From an uncultured Bacteroidales bacterium (lineage in GTDB: Bacteria > Bacteroidota > Bacteroidia > Bacteroidales > Paludibacteraceae): 64,000 bases of DNA. The translations under genes were made by a program, and so were the position numbers. Where the stretch lies: the NCBI GenBank assembly GCA_949282265.1, contig CASDOZ010000015.1, forward strand, positions 1 through 64,000, in the 5' to 3' direction. Under the pieces are notes generated by a model, which saw only the letters and a list, made by a program, of their open reading frames with translations, was not told where the DNA came from and searched no databases. Positions 29,225-39,041 of the stretch are shown piece after piece (the first letter of the stretch is position 1; each line of letters begins with the position of its first letter).

Positions 29225-29620
29225 ATGAAACGAATAGAGGTCGTCGCTGCAATCATCGGACATGCCGGAAAAATTTTTGTTACCCAACGCGGTTATGGTG
29301 AATTTAAAGACTATTGGGAATTTCCCGGCGGGAAAATGGAATCCGGCGAAAGCCGCGAAGAAGCCTTGAAACGTGAGCTTCGTGAAGAATTGGACACGGA
29401 AATCAGCATAGATGCTTTCCTTACTACGGTCGAATATGATTATCCGTCTTTCCACATAACCCTGCATTTCTATTTCTGCTCCATCCTTTCAGGTTATCCG
29501 GTGCTGAAAGAACACGAAAACGCCGCGTGGCTTAGTCCGCAGGAATTGGATTCTGTGCGTTGGCTGCCCGCCGATACGGAAGTGATAAAAATGTTGCAGG
29601 AAAAGGGAAAAACTACCTGA
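29225..29620 (+). CDS. mutT: Nudix hydrolase, MutT-like
   Basis: 131 residues from ATG 29225. The Nudix box spans GGKMESGESREEALKREL and continues REELD, with all catalytic glutamates present. The EFPGG and WLSPQELDSVRWLPAD context resembles MutT 8-oxo-dGTP diphosphatases, which clean oxidised nucleotides from the pool. Its last eight bases overlap, tail to tail, the 3' end of the macro-domain-like gene on the other strand. Confidence 0.88.
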   Translation: MKRIEVVAAIIGHAGKIFVTQRGYGEFKDYWEFPGGKMESGESREEALKRELREELDTEISIDAFLTTVEYDYPSFHITLHFYFCSILSGYPVLKEHENAAWLSPQELDSVRWLPADTEVIKMLQEKGKTT

Positions 29621-30014
29621 TAATCTTGTCGAAACTCTCCGGCAAGACAATGTTATCCAGCATAATAGCATCCTTGAACAGCGGCGCAATCTCTTCATCC
29701 CTGAATCCGGCAATACCGCAACCGATTCGGGTAACTAAGAAAATGTATTCCTTGTGCTCCCGCGCATAATCAATAAACTGGTCCACATACGGTTTAATGG
29801 TTTCTACCCCGCCCTGCATGGTTGGAATGGCATACGTTCTGCCTTGCAAGCCAATCCCTTGCCCCCATATCGCACCAAAATGCTTATACGCGGCACGGGC
29901 TGCCCCACCACCATGAAAACCGTCCAGGTTACTGCCAAAAACAAATATCTCATTGGGTTGCAAACAGGTGATATTTTCAGGAGTGTAGCGGGGCTTTGTG
30001 TAATTTTGTTTCAT
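29613..30014 (-). CDS. Macro-domain-like protein (A1S_2505-type)
   Basis: 133 residues. NEIFVFGSNLDGFHGGGAA and the later RIGCGIAGF resemble the ligand-binding loops of macro domains that bind ADP-ribose, and the protein fits the family annotated as A1S_2505 phage-type non-structural proteins. The catalytic role is unknown. It lies 20 bases downstream of the receptor C-terminal part, so it is probably the last gene of the receptor transcript. The first 43 bases are duplicated at 361-403. Confidence 0.7.
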   Translation of the reverse strand: MKQNYTKPRYTPENITCLQPNEIFVFGSNLDGFHGGGAARAAYKHFGAIWGQGIGLQGRTYAIPTMQGGVETIKPYVDQFIDYAREHKEYIFLVTRIGCGIAGFRDEEIAPLFKDAIMLDNIVLPESFDKIIR

Positions 30015-30016
30015 AT
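29974..30016 (-). repeat. Copy B of macro-domain gene 5' end (43 bp)
   Basis: Start of the intact macro-domain-like gene. It matches 361-403 on the plus strand with four mismatches. Confidence 0.85.
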
Positions 30017-30034
30017 TATGGATGGAAAATTGAT

Positions 30035-31613
30035 TTAAAGTCTGTCCAATTCTTCAAATTTACTATTATGTTTATTGCTTTTATTATAACCAAATCTATA
30101 TGCTATGTTCAGTTTAACCTGCCTTGATTCACCTTTACCCCAATTCCACAATTGGAATCCATAAAATGAACTGGAGTTATCCCATCTATTAGTCCAAAAA
30201 ACATCACTCATAGCAAGATTAACAATCCATTTTTTATCAGCAAAACTTTTACTAAAGCCGATATCCACAAATCCTGAAGGTTCAATATATTCATTCGAGG
30301 CTCCAAGACGTTTAGTAGTGTAAGAGCCATTTAGCTCCATTTGGATTTGCCAAGGCAAACGAATAGTATTTTGTATTGAGAATATACCCGCAAATCCATC
30401 AAGATTAAACCTTCGATTTTGGTCAAATGCTATATCATTTTTTACATAATAACCTATTAAGTTTAAATTCATTTCCCACCATTTCGCCAAATTTATTCCT
30501 TGATAGAGTGTGATGGATGCCCGTTGTTGTTTACCAATATTTCTTGGCGTCATTATAACCTTATTTACAGAAAGAGTATCGGTAATCTGTGCCTTATAAT
30601 CTTTCATATATGAGTAAGATGCTGTAATTGCAGTACGCTTGTATGAATACGTTAAATCAGCCTGATAAGTTTTCTGCGGAATTAAAAAAGGGTTTCCCTT
30701 CCAATAAGACAACTCATCAAGTAAATATTCAAATGGATTTAAATCTTGGTATGCAGGGCGATCAATTCTACTGGCATAGCTTAATGTTATTGCGTGATTA
30801 TCATTTATCTTGTAATTTAGATTAAAAGTAGGGAATAAGTTAAAATAATTTCTTTTATTAGTTTCATCACCATCCCCATCTATTGTTTTTAAAATTCCAT
30901 CAGAAAATGTATATTCACCACGTAATCCTGCTTCCATGCTCACATTGTTGCCTAATGAATGAGTATACAAGATATAAGCAGCCAAAATTCGTTCTTTATA
31001 TCTAAAATTATTTGATTGTGATTTGTCTATTATTTCCTGATCATTTGCTACATTATAAAATTGATATCTGTTATCAGCATTAACTGACGAAAACTTCAGT
31101 CCTGATTTTAATTCGCCATTCCATAATGGGTGTATTTGATCATATGATAATGCATATATATTGATATCTCTCTTGTTAACAGACTTATAAAGATTATCTT
31201 GTAATATGGTCCCATCAGGTGATGTATACTTGTTGGGTTGCCAATTACCGGAACCACCATCAAACCAAGCATAGTTAAAATCAATGGTATAACTTACCCC
31301 TTCTTTAGGAGTTGATATATAATAAAGATTTCCGCCATATCTATTCCCTTTTTGTTTATAATAATTATTACTTGCATAGAGGATTTGTTCTAATTGATTT
31401 GTACCAGCATCCCTGATTTCTGTTGTTGTATTAGTTTGACCAGGACCAAATAATGTATTCACATCAATCCGTCCACCAACCAAGTGCTTACTATCAAATG
31501 CATATTCTATGTTAATATTTCCAGATATTGTTTTACGCTTATCAGTATCTTGTGTAGGACTATAATAATCTTTACCTCCTTGTATACGATGCATACCGTA
31601 ATATAAATTATAA
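30035..31613 (-). pseudogene. TonB-dependent receptor, C-terminal barrel part (split by inversion)
   Basis: A frame of over 520 residues encoding only outer-membrane beta-barrel strands with alternating aromatic residues (NINIEYAFDSKHLVGG, RIDRPAYQDLNPFEYLLD, KLNIAYRFGY). It has no signal peptide or plug. The first in-frame ATG is at 31594, but the homologous reading continues up to the 15-bp repeat at 31613. There it joins, in frame, the N-terminal part at 458-1287. Without its N-terminus it has no promoter or export signal and should be silent in this orientation. The family typically imports a ligand with TonB energy. Confidence 0.9.
31599..31613 (-). repeat. Right inversion site, 15-bp inverted repeat
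   Basis: Perfect reverse complement of 1273-1287. The plus-strand flank to the right (from 31614) is the intergenic terminator region before the SDR gene. Confidence 0.85.
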
Positions 31614-31624
31614 GAAAACTATGA

Positions 31625-31671
31625 CAGAAAAATCCATCAGAAATATTCAAATTCCCGATGGATTTTTTTGT
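31625..31671. terminator. Bidirectional terminator at the inversion edge
   Basis: Stem AAAATCCATC / GATGGATTTT with T runs on both strands. It ends the SDR gene on the minus strand and, before the inferred inversion, would also have ended yjbQ. Confidence 0.75.
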
Positions 31672-31694
31672 ACGATGAACGTTTGGTTTCAAGT

Positions 31695-32510
31695 TTACAA
31701 ATATACGTTCCGGACAAGCCATAAAACAAAATTGTTCGGAAACAATCTTACTGCCAGAGCGAACAATTTGTAATTGATACGAGGAACAACAACTATTGGC
31801 ATGTGTCTGGATTTCAATTGCCGCATTATACTTGTTGCTATTTTTTGAGGACACATTCCATTCAATTCATCACGTTCCATTTTTCCAACGGCATGATGCA
31901 TTTGTCGGCTATATACGGAAGCCGTTTTTTGGGAGAATTCCGCATAGCGGCGCGTAGCGGTGAAATTTGTCTTTGTATCACCAGGCAAAACACAACAACA
32001 TTGTACGCCGAATGGCATAAGTTCCAACGCAAGTGCTTTGGTATAACTGATAACAGCTGCTTTTACGGCCGAATAAAATCCTTGAAAAGGTATGGGGATG
32101 ATTCCTGCAACTGATGAAATAGTAATGATACGGCCATGGCCTTGTTTCCTAAGTATGGGTAGACAAGCGTTGATGGTTTTTACCATACCCCAAAAACAGG
32201 TTTCGAACTGATACTGTGCTTCTTCAACGGTCGTTTCCTCAATTGCGCCCGCAATGCCGTTTCCTGCACTGCAAATAAGTATGTCCAATTGGCTATGCGC
32301 TGATATAATGTGATTTATAACGTCATGTATGTCCGAAGTATTGTTTACATCCATGCGCATTGAGATGATTTGTCCTCCGCTGGAATGGGTTTGTGTTTTC
32401 TCTGTGATATTGCGGGATACTGCATAAACGCACATTCCTGCTTGCATTAATGTTTCTGCCGTGGCTAAACCGATGCCGGAGCTACCACCAGTAACAAGTG
32501 CGATTTTCAT
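31695..32510 (-). CDS. Short-chain dehydrogenase/reductase
   Basis: 271 residues of the classical SDR type: cofactor motif TGGSSGIG at 7-14, NAG-like CSAGNG, catalytic Ser in ISSVAG and Tyr-x-x-x-Lys in YSAVK. The C-terminal hydrophobic helix (YKLFALAVRLFPNNFVLWL) suggests membrane association, as in lipid-modifying SDRs such as 3-ketodihydrosphingosine reductases. That substrate is only a possibility. It follows aspS after a strong terminator. Confidence 0.85.
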   Translation of the reverse strand: MKIALVTGGSSGIGLATAETLMQAGMCVYAVSRNITEKTQTHSSGGQIISMRMDVNNTSDIHDVINHIISAHSQLDILICSAGNGIAGAIEETTVEEAQYQFETCFWGMVKTINACLPILRKQGHGRIITISSVAGIIPIPFQGFYSAVKAAVISYTKALALELMPFGVQCCCVLPGDTKTNFTATRRYAEFSQKTASVYSRQMHHAVGKMERDELNGMCPQKIATSIMRQLKSRHMPIVVVPRINYKLFALAVRLFPNNFVLWLVRNVYL

Positions 32511-32552
32511 ACGTCCAGGTTTTAGTTACAGATTGTCATCTATTCAAAAAAG

Positions 32553-32586
32553 AAAAACGTTGGAGGACATGCTCCAACGTTTTTTT
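32553..32586. terminator. Terminator of aspS
   Basis: Perfect stem AAAAACGTTGGAG / CTCCAACGTTTTT with a six-base loop and T-rich tails on both strands, between aspS and the SDR gene. Confidence 0.85.
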
Positions 32587-32595
32587 GAATTGCCT

Positions 32596-34347
32596 TTATT
32601 GTTGGACTATTTGTAAGGCAAGTTCGTCCAATTGCGCTTGATCCAGCGTTCCCGGTGCATCCAACATTACATCGCGCCCTGCGTTGTTCTTGGGGAAAGC
32701 GATACAATCGCGGATACTGTCCAAGCCGGCAAAAATGGAAACTAACCGATCCAAGCCGTATGCCAATCCGCCATGAGGAGGTGCACCGTATTTGAAAGCG
32801 TTCATCAAAAAGCCGAAACGCTCTTCCGCTTTTTCAGGAGTGAATCCCAGCAATTCAAACATTTTGTGCTGCAACTTGCTGTCATGGATACGAATGGAAC
32901 CTCCGCCTACCTCTACCCCATTGATTACCATGTCGTATGCGTTGGCACGCACGGCTCCCGGATCTGTATCAAGCAATGGAACGTCTTCCGGTTTTGGCGA
33001 TGTAAACGGGTGATGCATAGCGTAATATCTTTGATCTTCCTCACTCCATTCAAATAACGGGAAATCCACAACCCACAGGCAAGCATATTGATTTTTATCA
33101 CGTAATCCAAGTTGGTTGCCCATTTCCAGACGCAACTCGCACAGTTGTTTGCGTACTTTATTAGCATTATCTCCGCTCAGGATTAAAATCAGATCGCCTG
33201 CTTCCGCATTGAAAGCTGCTTTCATTTTTTGCAGAACCTCCTGGCTGTAAAACTTATCGACACTGGATTTTACGTTACCATCTGCTTCCACACGCGCATA
33301 AACCAGCCCCTTTGCGCCGATTTGCGGACGTTTCACAAGCTCTGTCAAACCATCAAGCTGTTTGCGTGTATAGCCCGCAGCACCTTTTGCACAAATTCCG
33401 CCAATGTATCCCGCGGAATCAAACACCCCGAAACCATAGCCTTTCAGAATATCCATCAATTCAACAAAGCGCATGTCAAAGCGGATATCGGGTTTGTCCG
33501 AGCCATAATACTTCATGGCATCATGCCATGTCATACGTGGAAAATCTGGCAAATCGATACCTTTTATGTACTTGAACAAGTGTTTGCTCATGCCTTCAAA
33601 AATCTGTATGATATCCTCTTGTTCCACAAAAGACATTTCGCAGTCAATTTGCGTAAACTCCGGCTGGCGGTCCGTTCGCAAGTCCTCATCGCGGAAACAC
33701 TTGACAATCTGGAAGTAACGGTCAAAACCGGAAACCATCAGCAACTGTTTCAGCGTTTGCGGGGACTGCGGCAATGCGTAAAACTGCCCTGGGTTCATAC
33801 GGCTCGGAACGACAAAATCGCGCGCGCCCTCCGGCGTGGAATTTACCAAAACAGGAGTTTCCACTTCCAGAAATCCATGCGCATCCAGATAACGGCGCAC
33901 TTCAAAGGCCATTTTATGACGCAGTTCCAGATTGGCCCGCACGGCATTGCGGCGCAAGTCCAGATAACGGTATTTCATGCGCAAGTCATCACCCCCGTCT
34001 GTATTGTCCTCAATTGTAAAGGGCGGCGTAACGGCTTCGTTCAGAATGGTCAATGACGAAACAAGTATTTCAATCTCGCCGGTCGGCAGGTGTGTATTTT
34101 TATTGCTGCGCTCAGCTACTGTACCGGTAATTTGAATGACATATTCGCGTCCGAGCTTGTTGGCTTTTTCGCATAAGTCGGCATCTATTTCCTGATTAAA
34201 AACCAGTTGGGTGATTCCATACCGGTCGCGTAAATCAACAAAAGTCATTCCACCCATTTTGCGCGAGCGTTGTACCCACCCCGCCAATGTCACAGTTTCG
34301 TTAGCGTTGGCAAGACGTAATTCTCCGCATGTTTTTGTCCTGTACAT
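32596..34347 (-). CDS. aspS: Aspartyl-tRNA synthetase
   Basis: 583 residues. It has an N-terminal OB-fold anticodon-binding domain ([15 protein letters not shown]), class II motif 2 ([18 protein letters not shown]), a bacterial GAD insertion, and motif 3 ([12 protein letters not shown]). It charges tRNA-Asp with aspartate. The length and insertion are those of the bacterial-type enzyme. It lies between its own terminator and that of fabD, so it is probably transcribed singly. Confidence 0.96.
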   Translation of the reverse strand: MYRTKTCGELRLANANETVTLAGWVQRSRKMGGMTFVDLRDRYGITQLVFNQEIDADLCEKANKLGREYVIQITGTVAERSNKNTHLPTGEIEILVSSLTILNEAVTPPFTIEDNTDGGDDLRMKYRYLDLRRNAVRANLELRHKMAFEVRRYLDAHGFLEVETPVLVNSTPEGARDFVVPSRMNPGQFYALPQSPQTLKQLLMVSGFDRYFQIVKCFRDEDLRTDRQPEFTQIDCEMSFVEQEDIIQIFEGMSKHLFKYIKGIDLPDFPRMTWHDAMKYYGSDKPDIRFDMRFVELMDILKGYGFGVFDSAGYIGGICAKGAAGYTRKQLDGLTELVKRPQIGAKGLVYARVEADGNVKSSVDKFYSQEVLQKMKAAFNAEAGDLILILSGDNANKVRKQLCELRLEMGNQLGLRDKNQYACLWVVDFPLFEWSEEDQRYYAMHHPFTSPKPEDVPLLDTDPGAVRANAYDMVINGVEVGGGSIRIHDSKLQHKMFELLGFTPEKAEERFGFLMNAFKYGAPPHGGLAYGLDRLVSIFAGLDSIRDCIAFPKNNAGRDVMLDAPGTLDQAQLDELALQIVQQ

Positions 34348-34357
34348 AGTCGTTTAT

Positions 34358-34404
34358 TGAAAAATTCCTCCGAAATCTTTATTAGGGGAAGATTCCGGAG
34401 GCAT
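34358..34404 (-). terminator. Terminator of fabD
   Basis: Stem CCTCCGAAATCTT (34367-34379) with AAGATTCCGGAGG (34389-34401) and a T run on the minus strand, between the fabD stop and aspS. Confidence 0.75.
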
Positions 34405-34438
34405 TGGAAAATATGTTGAATTTGTTTGGATCCGGATT

Positions 34439-35311
34439 TTAACCAACAGTCACGTTTTTATCTACTTTCCGTATCAAGCCTTTTAATACATCGCCTGGTC
34501 CTAATTCGATAAATTCGGTTGCACCATCAGCAATCATGTTTTTGACGGTTTGCGTCCAGCGAACCGGAGCCGTAAGCTGTGCTACCAGATTCATTTTGAT
34601 AGCTTCTGGATCTGTTTGCGGGTATGCGTTGACATTCTGGTATATTGGGCATTTGGGCGTGCTGAACTTGGTTTCCATAATGGCTGCCTGGAGTTCATCA
34701 GCGGCAGGTTGCATCAATGGAGAATGGAAGGCGCCGCCTACGCTTAGTTTCAACGCGCGTTTTGCTCCTTTGGCTGTCAATTGGGCGCATGCTTCATCTA
34801 TGCCATCAATGGAGCCGGAAATCACAATTTGTCCCGGGCAGTTGAAGTTGGCCGCAACTACGATTTTATCGGTAATGTTGTCGCATACTTCATCAACAAC
34901 TTCATCCGGTAAGCCAATAATGGCAGCCATAGTTGATGGTTCTTTTTCACAGGCTTTTTGCATGGCCATTGCACGCTTGCTAACCAAGACCAATCCATCT
35001 TCAAAGGTCAAGGCACCACATGCAACCAATGCGCTGAATTCGCCCAACGAATGTCCGGCAACCATTTCCGGTTGGAATTCATCCCCCAATACTACGGAAG
35101 AAATAACAGAATGCAAGAATATTGCAGGCTGGGTAACCTTGGTCTGCCGCAAATCTTCCGGTGTACCGTTAAACATTAAATCTGTAATACGGAAACCAAG
35201 AATTTCATTTGCTTTCTCAAACATTTCTTTGGCTACGGGCGAGTTATCGTATAAATCTTTGCCCATACCCACGAATTGGGCACCCTGGCCGGGAAATACA
35301 TAAGCTCTCAT
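34439..35311 (-). CDS. fabD: Malonyl-CoA:ACP transacylase
   Basis: 290 residues. FPGQGAQFVGMG at the N-terminus, the nucleophile serine in GHSLGE (about 91), and the later GAFHSPLM with catalytic His. It transfers malonyl groups to acyl carrier protein for fatty acid synthesis. It stands alone here, apart from other fab genes, with its own promoter at 35365-35396. Confidence 0.95.
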   Translation of the reverse strand: MRAYVFPGQGAQFVGMGKDLYDNSPVAKEMFEKANEILGFRITDLMFNGTPEDLRQTKVTQPAIFLHSVISSVVLGDEFQPEMVAGHSLGEFSALVACGALTFEDGLVLVSKRAMAMQKACEKEPSTMAAIIGLPDEVVDEVCDNITDKIVVAANFNCPGQIVISGSIDGIDEACAQLTAKGAKRALKLSVGGAFHSPLMQPAADELQAAIMETKFSTPKCPIYQNVNAYPQTDPEAIKMNLVAQLTAPVRWTQTVKNMIADGATEFIELGPGDVLKGLIRKVDKNVTVG

Positions 35312-35364
35312 ATTTTAATTAATTAGATACTTTAATAACTAAAACAAATGCATTAAATAGACGG

Positions 35365-35396
35365 CAAAGGTACTAAATAAGTTAGAATTTTTGAAA
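35365..35396 (-). promoter_or_regulatory. Promoter of fabD
   Basis: On the minus strand, TTTC (35396-35393) and TACCTTTG (35372-35365), 20 bases apart, about 55 bases before the ATG. Confidence 0.55.
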
Positions 35397-35575
35397 TTTG
35401 ACATAAGATTTTTCGCAAATACTTTTGAAAAGCATAATATTAAGGAGTTTAGATTTATTGGTAACTAAGACATAGTTATATTACGTAGCATAACTACTTA
35501 TAAAAAAAACAAAAGCTTGTGCGATTTTTTCCAAAGAAAAATATTTAATATCGTCATCAAGCCGAATATTATCTG

Positions 35576-35583
35576 TAAATTTG
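35576..35583 (+). promoter_or_regulatory. -7 element of pepT
   Basis: TAAATTTG about 40 bases before the pepT ATG. No clear -33 was found. Confidence 0.4.
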
Positions 35584-35622
35584 CCGCATTAATCTTTCAA
35601 TAATCTTACTCATTTAAATTAT

Positions 35623-36864
35623 ATGAACATCACCGACCGCTTTTTAAAATATGTCAGTTTCTTGACAACATCAGATGAAAACACTGGTATGAACCCGAGC
35701 ACTCCAGGTCAAATGATTTTTGCGCAATATCTTGCCAAAGAACTAAAATCCATTGGTTTGACGGAAATAGAACTGGACAAGAACGGTTATTTAATGGCCA
35801 CCTTGCCTGCAAATACCAAAGAGGACATTCCAGTTATCGGATTTATTGCTCACATGGATACAAGCCCCGATGCAAGCGGGAAGCATGTTGCTCCGCACAT
35901 TGTCGAGAATTACCAGGGGAACGATATTTTATTGAACGAAGAAGATGCCATTGTGCTGGAAACGGAAAAGTATCCGGAAATCTTGCAATATGTCGGGCAG
36001 GATATTATTGTTACGAATGGCAAAACATTGCTTGGTGCGGATGACAAAGCTGGTATTGCTGAAATTGTCAGTGCCATGGAATATTTGATATCCCATCCGG
36101 AAATCAAGCATGGTAAAATTCGTGTCGGCTTCACGCCGGATGAGGAAATCGGGCAAGGCGCCGACCATTTTGATGTGCAAAAATTCGGTGCGGCATGGGC
36201 ATATACCATGGATGGCGGTGAAATCGGCGAACTGGAATTCGAGAATTTCAATGCGGCGAGTGCTAAAATCACTTTCAAAGGGCTGAATGTCCATCCCGGC
36301 TATGCCAAACATAAAATGCGCAATTCCATGCGCATTGCATACCAGTTTGCCAACATGTTGCCCCGCCATGAGACCCCTGAACATACCGAAGGCTATGAAG
36401 GATTCTATCATATGACTTCTATGCAAGGCTCTGTGGAAGAAACTGTTTTGACGTATATCATACGTGACCACGACCATGCACGTTTTGAAAGCCGCAAAAA
36501 AGAAATGCAACATTTAGCGAATAAAATCAATGCCGAATTTGGAACGGGCACGGCCATTCTGGAACTAAAAGACCAATATTACAACATGCGGGAAAAGATA
36601 GAGCCGGTCATGTATGTAGTCGAACTTGCCAAAATGGGCATGGAACAGATTGGCGTCAGTCCGAAAGTTAAGCCGATAAGAGGTGGTACGGATGGTGCAA
36701 GGCTTTCGTTTGAAGGCCTCCCCTGCCCCAACATCTTCGCTGGCGGGCATAATTTCCACGGACGATTTGAATACTTACCAATCCAGAGTATGCAAAAAGC
36801 CATGAAAGTAATTGTTGCCATGGTGTCCTTGCTGGCCGAAAAACACAAAGATTTGTGCAACTGA
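35623..36864 (+). CDS. pepT: Peptidase T
   Basis: 413 residues of the M20 metallopeptidase family. Zinc ligands appear in IAHMDTSPD and [13 protein letters not shown], with the catalytic glutamate in [11 protein letters not shown], and the C-terminal metal histidine in [10 protein letters not shown]. It removes N-terminal residues from tripeptides in the cytoplasm. It precedes gcvT by 23 bases, so both are probably on one transcript. Confidence 0.95.
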   Translation: MNITDRFLKYVSFLTTSDENTGMNPSTPGQMIFAQYLAKELKSIGLTEIELDKNGYLMATLPANTKEDIPVIGFIAHMDTSPDASGKHVAPHIVENYQGNDILLNEEDAIVLETEKYPEILQYVGQDIIVTNGKTLLGADDKAGIAEIVSAMEYLISHPEIKHGKIRVGFTPDEEIGQGADHFDVQKFGAAWAYTMDGGEIGELEFENFNAASAKITFKGLNVHPGYAKHKMRNSMRIAYQFANMLPRHETPEHTEGYEGFYHMTSMQGSVEETVLTYIIRDHDHARFESRKKEMQHLANKINAEFGTGTAILELKDQYYNMREKIEPVMYVVELAKMGMEQIGVSPKVKPIRGGTDGARLSFEGLPCPNIFAGGHNFHGRFEYLPIQSMQKAMKVIVAMVSLLAEKHKDLCN

Positions 36865-36887
36865 TTATGTCATAAAAAAATAGTATC

Positions 36888-37958
36888 ATGAAAACAACTC
36901 CTTTTACGGATATTCATATCGCACTTGGTGCTAAAATGCACGAATTTGCTGGTTATAACATGCCGATAGAATATAACGGTATCAGCCATGAACACATAGT
37001 TGTCCGCACGGGCGTCGGAGTATTCGACGTTTCCCACATGGGCGAGTTCTGGGTGAAAGGCGAACACGCGCTGGATTTCCTGCAAAAAATCACCACTAAC
37101 GATGTCAGCAAGTTGGATGCAGGCAAGGCACAATATACCTGCTTTCCCAACGGCAAGGGCGGCATAGTGGACGATTTGTTGATATACAAGTATTCCACCA
37201 CCAAGTACATGCTGGTAGTCAATGCTTCCAACATAGAAAAGGACTGGCAATGGTGCGTATCGCACAATACCGAAGGCGTAACGTTGGAAAACGCCTCCGA
37301 CCGCATGGCACAATTGGCCGTGCAAGGCCCTAAGGCAACGGATTTGTTGCAAGAACTGACCTCCATTGACTTGAAAAGCATTCCCTATTACGCTTTTCGG
37401 GAGTGGAGTTTTGCCGGTGTGCAGCCGGTCATTATCTCCAATACAGGATATACCGGCGCCGGCGGTTTTGAGTTATATTTCGCGCCGGAACATGGCAGGC
37501 AGATTTGGGATGCCTTGTTCGCGGTAGGGGCAAAGTACGGTTTGGAGCCTATTGGTTTGGGAGCGCGCGACAGTCTCAGGTTGGAAAAAGGATTTTGCCT
37601 GTATGGAAATGACATAGACGATACGACCTCGCCGATTGAAGCAGGTTTGGGCTGGATAACCAAATTTGTGGACGGTAAGGATTTCATAGACCGTGAACGT
37701 TTGTGGCAGCAAAAAACGGAGGGTGTAACACGTAAATTGGTGCGTTTTGAATTGCAGGAACGCGGCATCCCGCGCCATGGATATGAAATCGCCGATGGCA
37801 ACGGCAATATTATCGGGCATGTTACTTCCGGCATCATGCTGCCAAGCACAAAAATTGGTATAGGAATGGGCTATGTTCGTGTTGAACATGCGAAACCGAA
37901 CAATACCATATATATAAAAATCAGGGAAAAATCGATTCCAGCCAAGGTTGTAAAATAA
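36888..37958 (+). CDS. gcvT: Glycine cleavage system T protein
   Basis: 356 residues. It has the folate-binding N-terminal domain ([18 protein letters not shown]) and the tetrahydrofolate-contacting [11 protein letters not shown], followed by the small C-terminal domain ([20 protein letters not shown]). It transfers the methylene group from the aminomethyl-lipoyl H protein to tetrahydrofolate. The other glycine cleavage genes (gcvP, gcvH) are not in this window. There is no glycine riboswitch in the 23 bases after pepT. Confidence 0.95.
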   Translation: MKTTPFTDIHIALGAKMHEFAGYNMPIEYNGISHEHIVVRTGVGVFDVSHMGEFWVKGEHALDFLQKITTNDVSKLDAGKAQYTCFPNGKGGIVDDLLIYKYSTTKYMLVVNASNIEKDWQWCVSHNTEGVTLENASDRMAQLAVQGPKATDLLQELTSIDLKSIPYYAFREWSFAGVQPVIISNTGYTGAGGFELYFAPEHGRQIWDALFAVGAKYGLEPIGLGARDSLRLEKGFCLYGNDIDDTTSPIEAGLGWITKFVDGKDFIDRERLWQQKTEGVTRKLVRFELQERGIPRHGYEIADGNGNIIGHVTSGIMLPSTKIGIGMGYVRVEHAKPNNTIYIKIREKSIPAKVVK

Positions 37959-37990
37959 GAGGAATGGCCTAATAATCGGAAAATAATCGC

Positions 37991-37998
37991 TAATTTTG
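37991..37998 (+). promoter_or_regulatory. -7 element of the porin gene
   Basis: TAATTTTG 16 bases before the porin ATG. The -33 part falls in the gcvT-porin spacer and is not clear. Confidence 0.45.
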
Positions 37999-38013
37999 CG
38001 GAAAATTTAATAT

Positions 38014-39039
38014 ATGGCAAAACGAGTCTTGTTCTTTTTGTGTTGCATTTTGTCGGGGGCATTTGTTCTTCCGGCGTTTGCGGCATTGAAAGACACGGCA
38101 GCTGTCGATTACCGTCCGAAAATACAAGGAACAATTCGCGCAAAATACGAATACAACACATCTGATGATTTACATCGTTTCCAGGTACGTAATGCACGGC
38201 TGAATGTGAACGGGAACATTTGCCGTTTTATCTCGTACAAGGCAGAAGTTGATTTGTCCGACGAAGGGGTCATGAAAATGTTGGATGCTTTTATTCGTTA
38301 CACACCGCTTGAAAATTGGGATATAACCATTGGACAACAAAAAGTCCCGTTCAGTACTGAAAATTTGCGTTCGCCGCATTTATATTACTTTGCCAACCGC
38401 TCTTTCATTGCCAAGCAAATGAGCCATGATGTTCGTGACGTAGGTTTAATGATGCGCTATTCATATACAAAGAAATTCCCGTTTTCCATTTCAGCTGGTT
38501 TATACAACGGTTCTGGTTTATACGAACAAAAAGAATGGCAAAACAATTTCAACATAGCGGCACGGGTGGTTTTCAATCCAATGGATGATTTCGAGTTTTC
38601 GTTAAGCATGAATTCGGTGAAACCAGATGCAATCAGAATGAACCTGTTCGATGCAAGCCTCAACTGGACATTGGACCAGTTCCATGCTGAAGCGGAATAT
38701 GTCTATAAAACATACGAAAAAAAAGCATTTAAGGACACGCAGGCGGCTATGGTTTTTGCTTGTTACCATATCCCCACCCCGAAATGGAAAGCTTTGAAAA
38801 AGATTTCACCGGTTCTACGTTATGACTTTATGACCGATAACCATAAAACTTCCATGGATGCTGCCGGCAATTGCCTTGTAGATGATTATGGAAGGCAACG
38901 CATAACGGGCGGATTCATTTTTTCATTGGGTACGCCATTTTTGAGCGATATACGATTGAATTACGAGCAGTATTTTTATAATAACGTCATAGAAAACCAC
39001 GATAACAAATTGGTGGTAGAGTGTGTTGTCAGATTTTAG
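38014..39039 (+). CDS. OprO/OprP-type porin family protein
   Basis: 341 residues. A signal peptide (about 1-23, ending AFA) is followed by a beta-barrel with VRNARLNVNGNI, YKAEVDLSDEGVMKMLDAFI and IGQQKVPFSTENLRS, the hallmark pattern of the phosphate-selective porin O/P family. It likely forms an outer-membrane channel. Phosphate selectivity is not shown by the sequence. The hisD ATG lies two bases after the stop. Confidence 0.88.
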   Translation: MAKRVLFFLCCILSGAFVLPAFAALKDTAAVDYRPKIQGTIRAKYEYNTSDDLHRFQVRNARLNVNGNICRFISYKAEVDLSDEGVMKMLDAFIRYTPLENWDITIGQQKVPFSTENLRSPHLYYFANRSFIAKQMSHDVRDVGLMMRYSYTKKFPFSISAGLYNGSGLYEQKEWQNNFNIAARVVFNPMDDFEFSLSMNSVKPDAIRMNLFDASLNWTLDQFHAEAEYVYKTYEKKAFKDTQAAMVFACYHIPTPKWKALKKISPVLRYDFMTDNHKTSMDAAGNCLVDDYGRQRITGGFIFSLGTPFLSDIRLNYEQYFYNNVIENHDNKLVVECVVRF

Positions 39040-39041
39040 TT

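Larger units (their letters stand above)
35312..35622. other. Divergent intergenic region fabD / pepT
   Basis: A very AT-rich 311-base spacer holding the two divergent promoters listed separately. No RNA gene or further ORF was seen in the middle part. Confidence 0.6.

Noticed and set aside
33229-34056. 275-codon open frame antisense to aspS
   Set aside because: Long but fully inside a highly conserved enzyme gene on the other strand; the residue pattern looks like shadow translation.
36865-36887. Glycine riboswitch ahead of gcvT
   Set aside because: Only 23 bases separate pepT and gcvT, too short for an aptamer.
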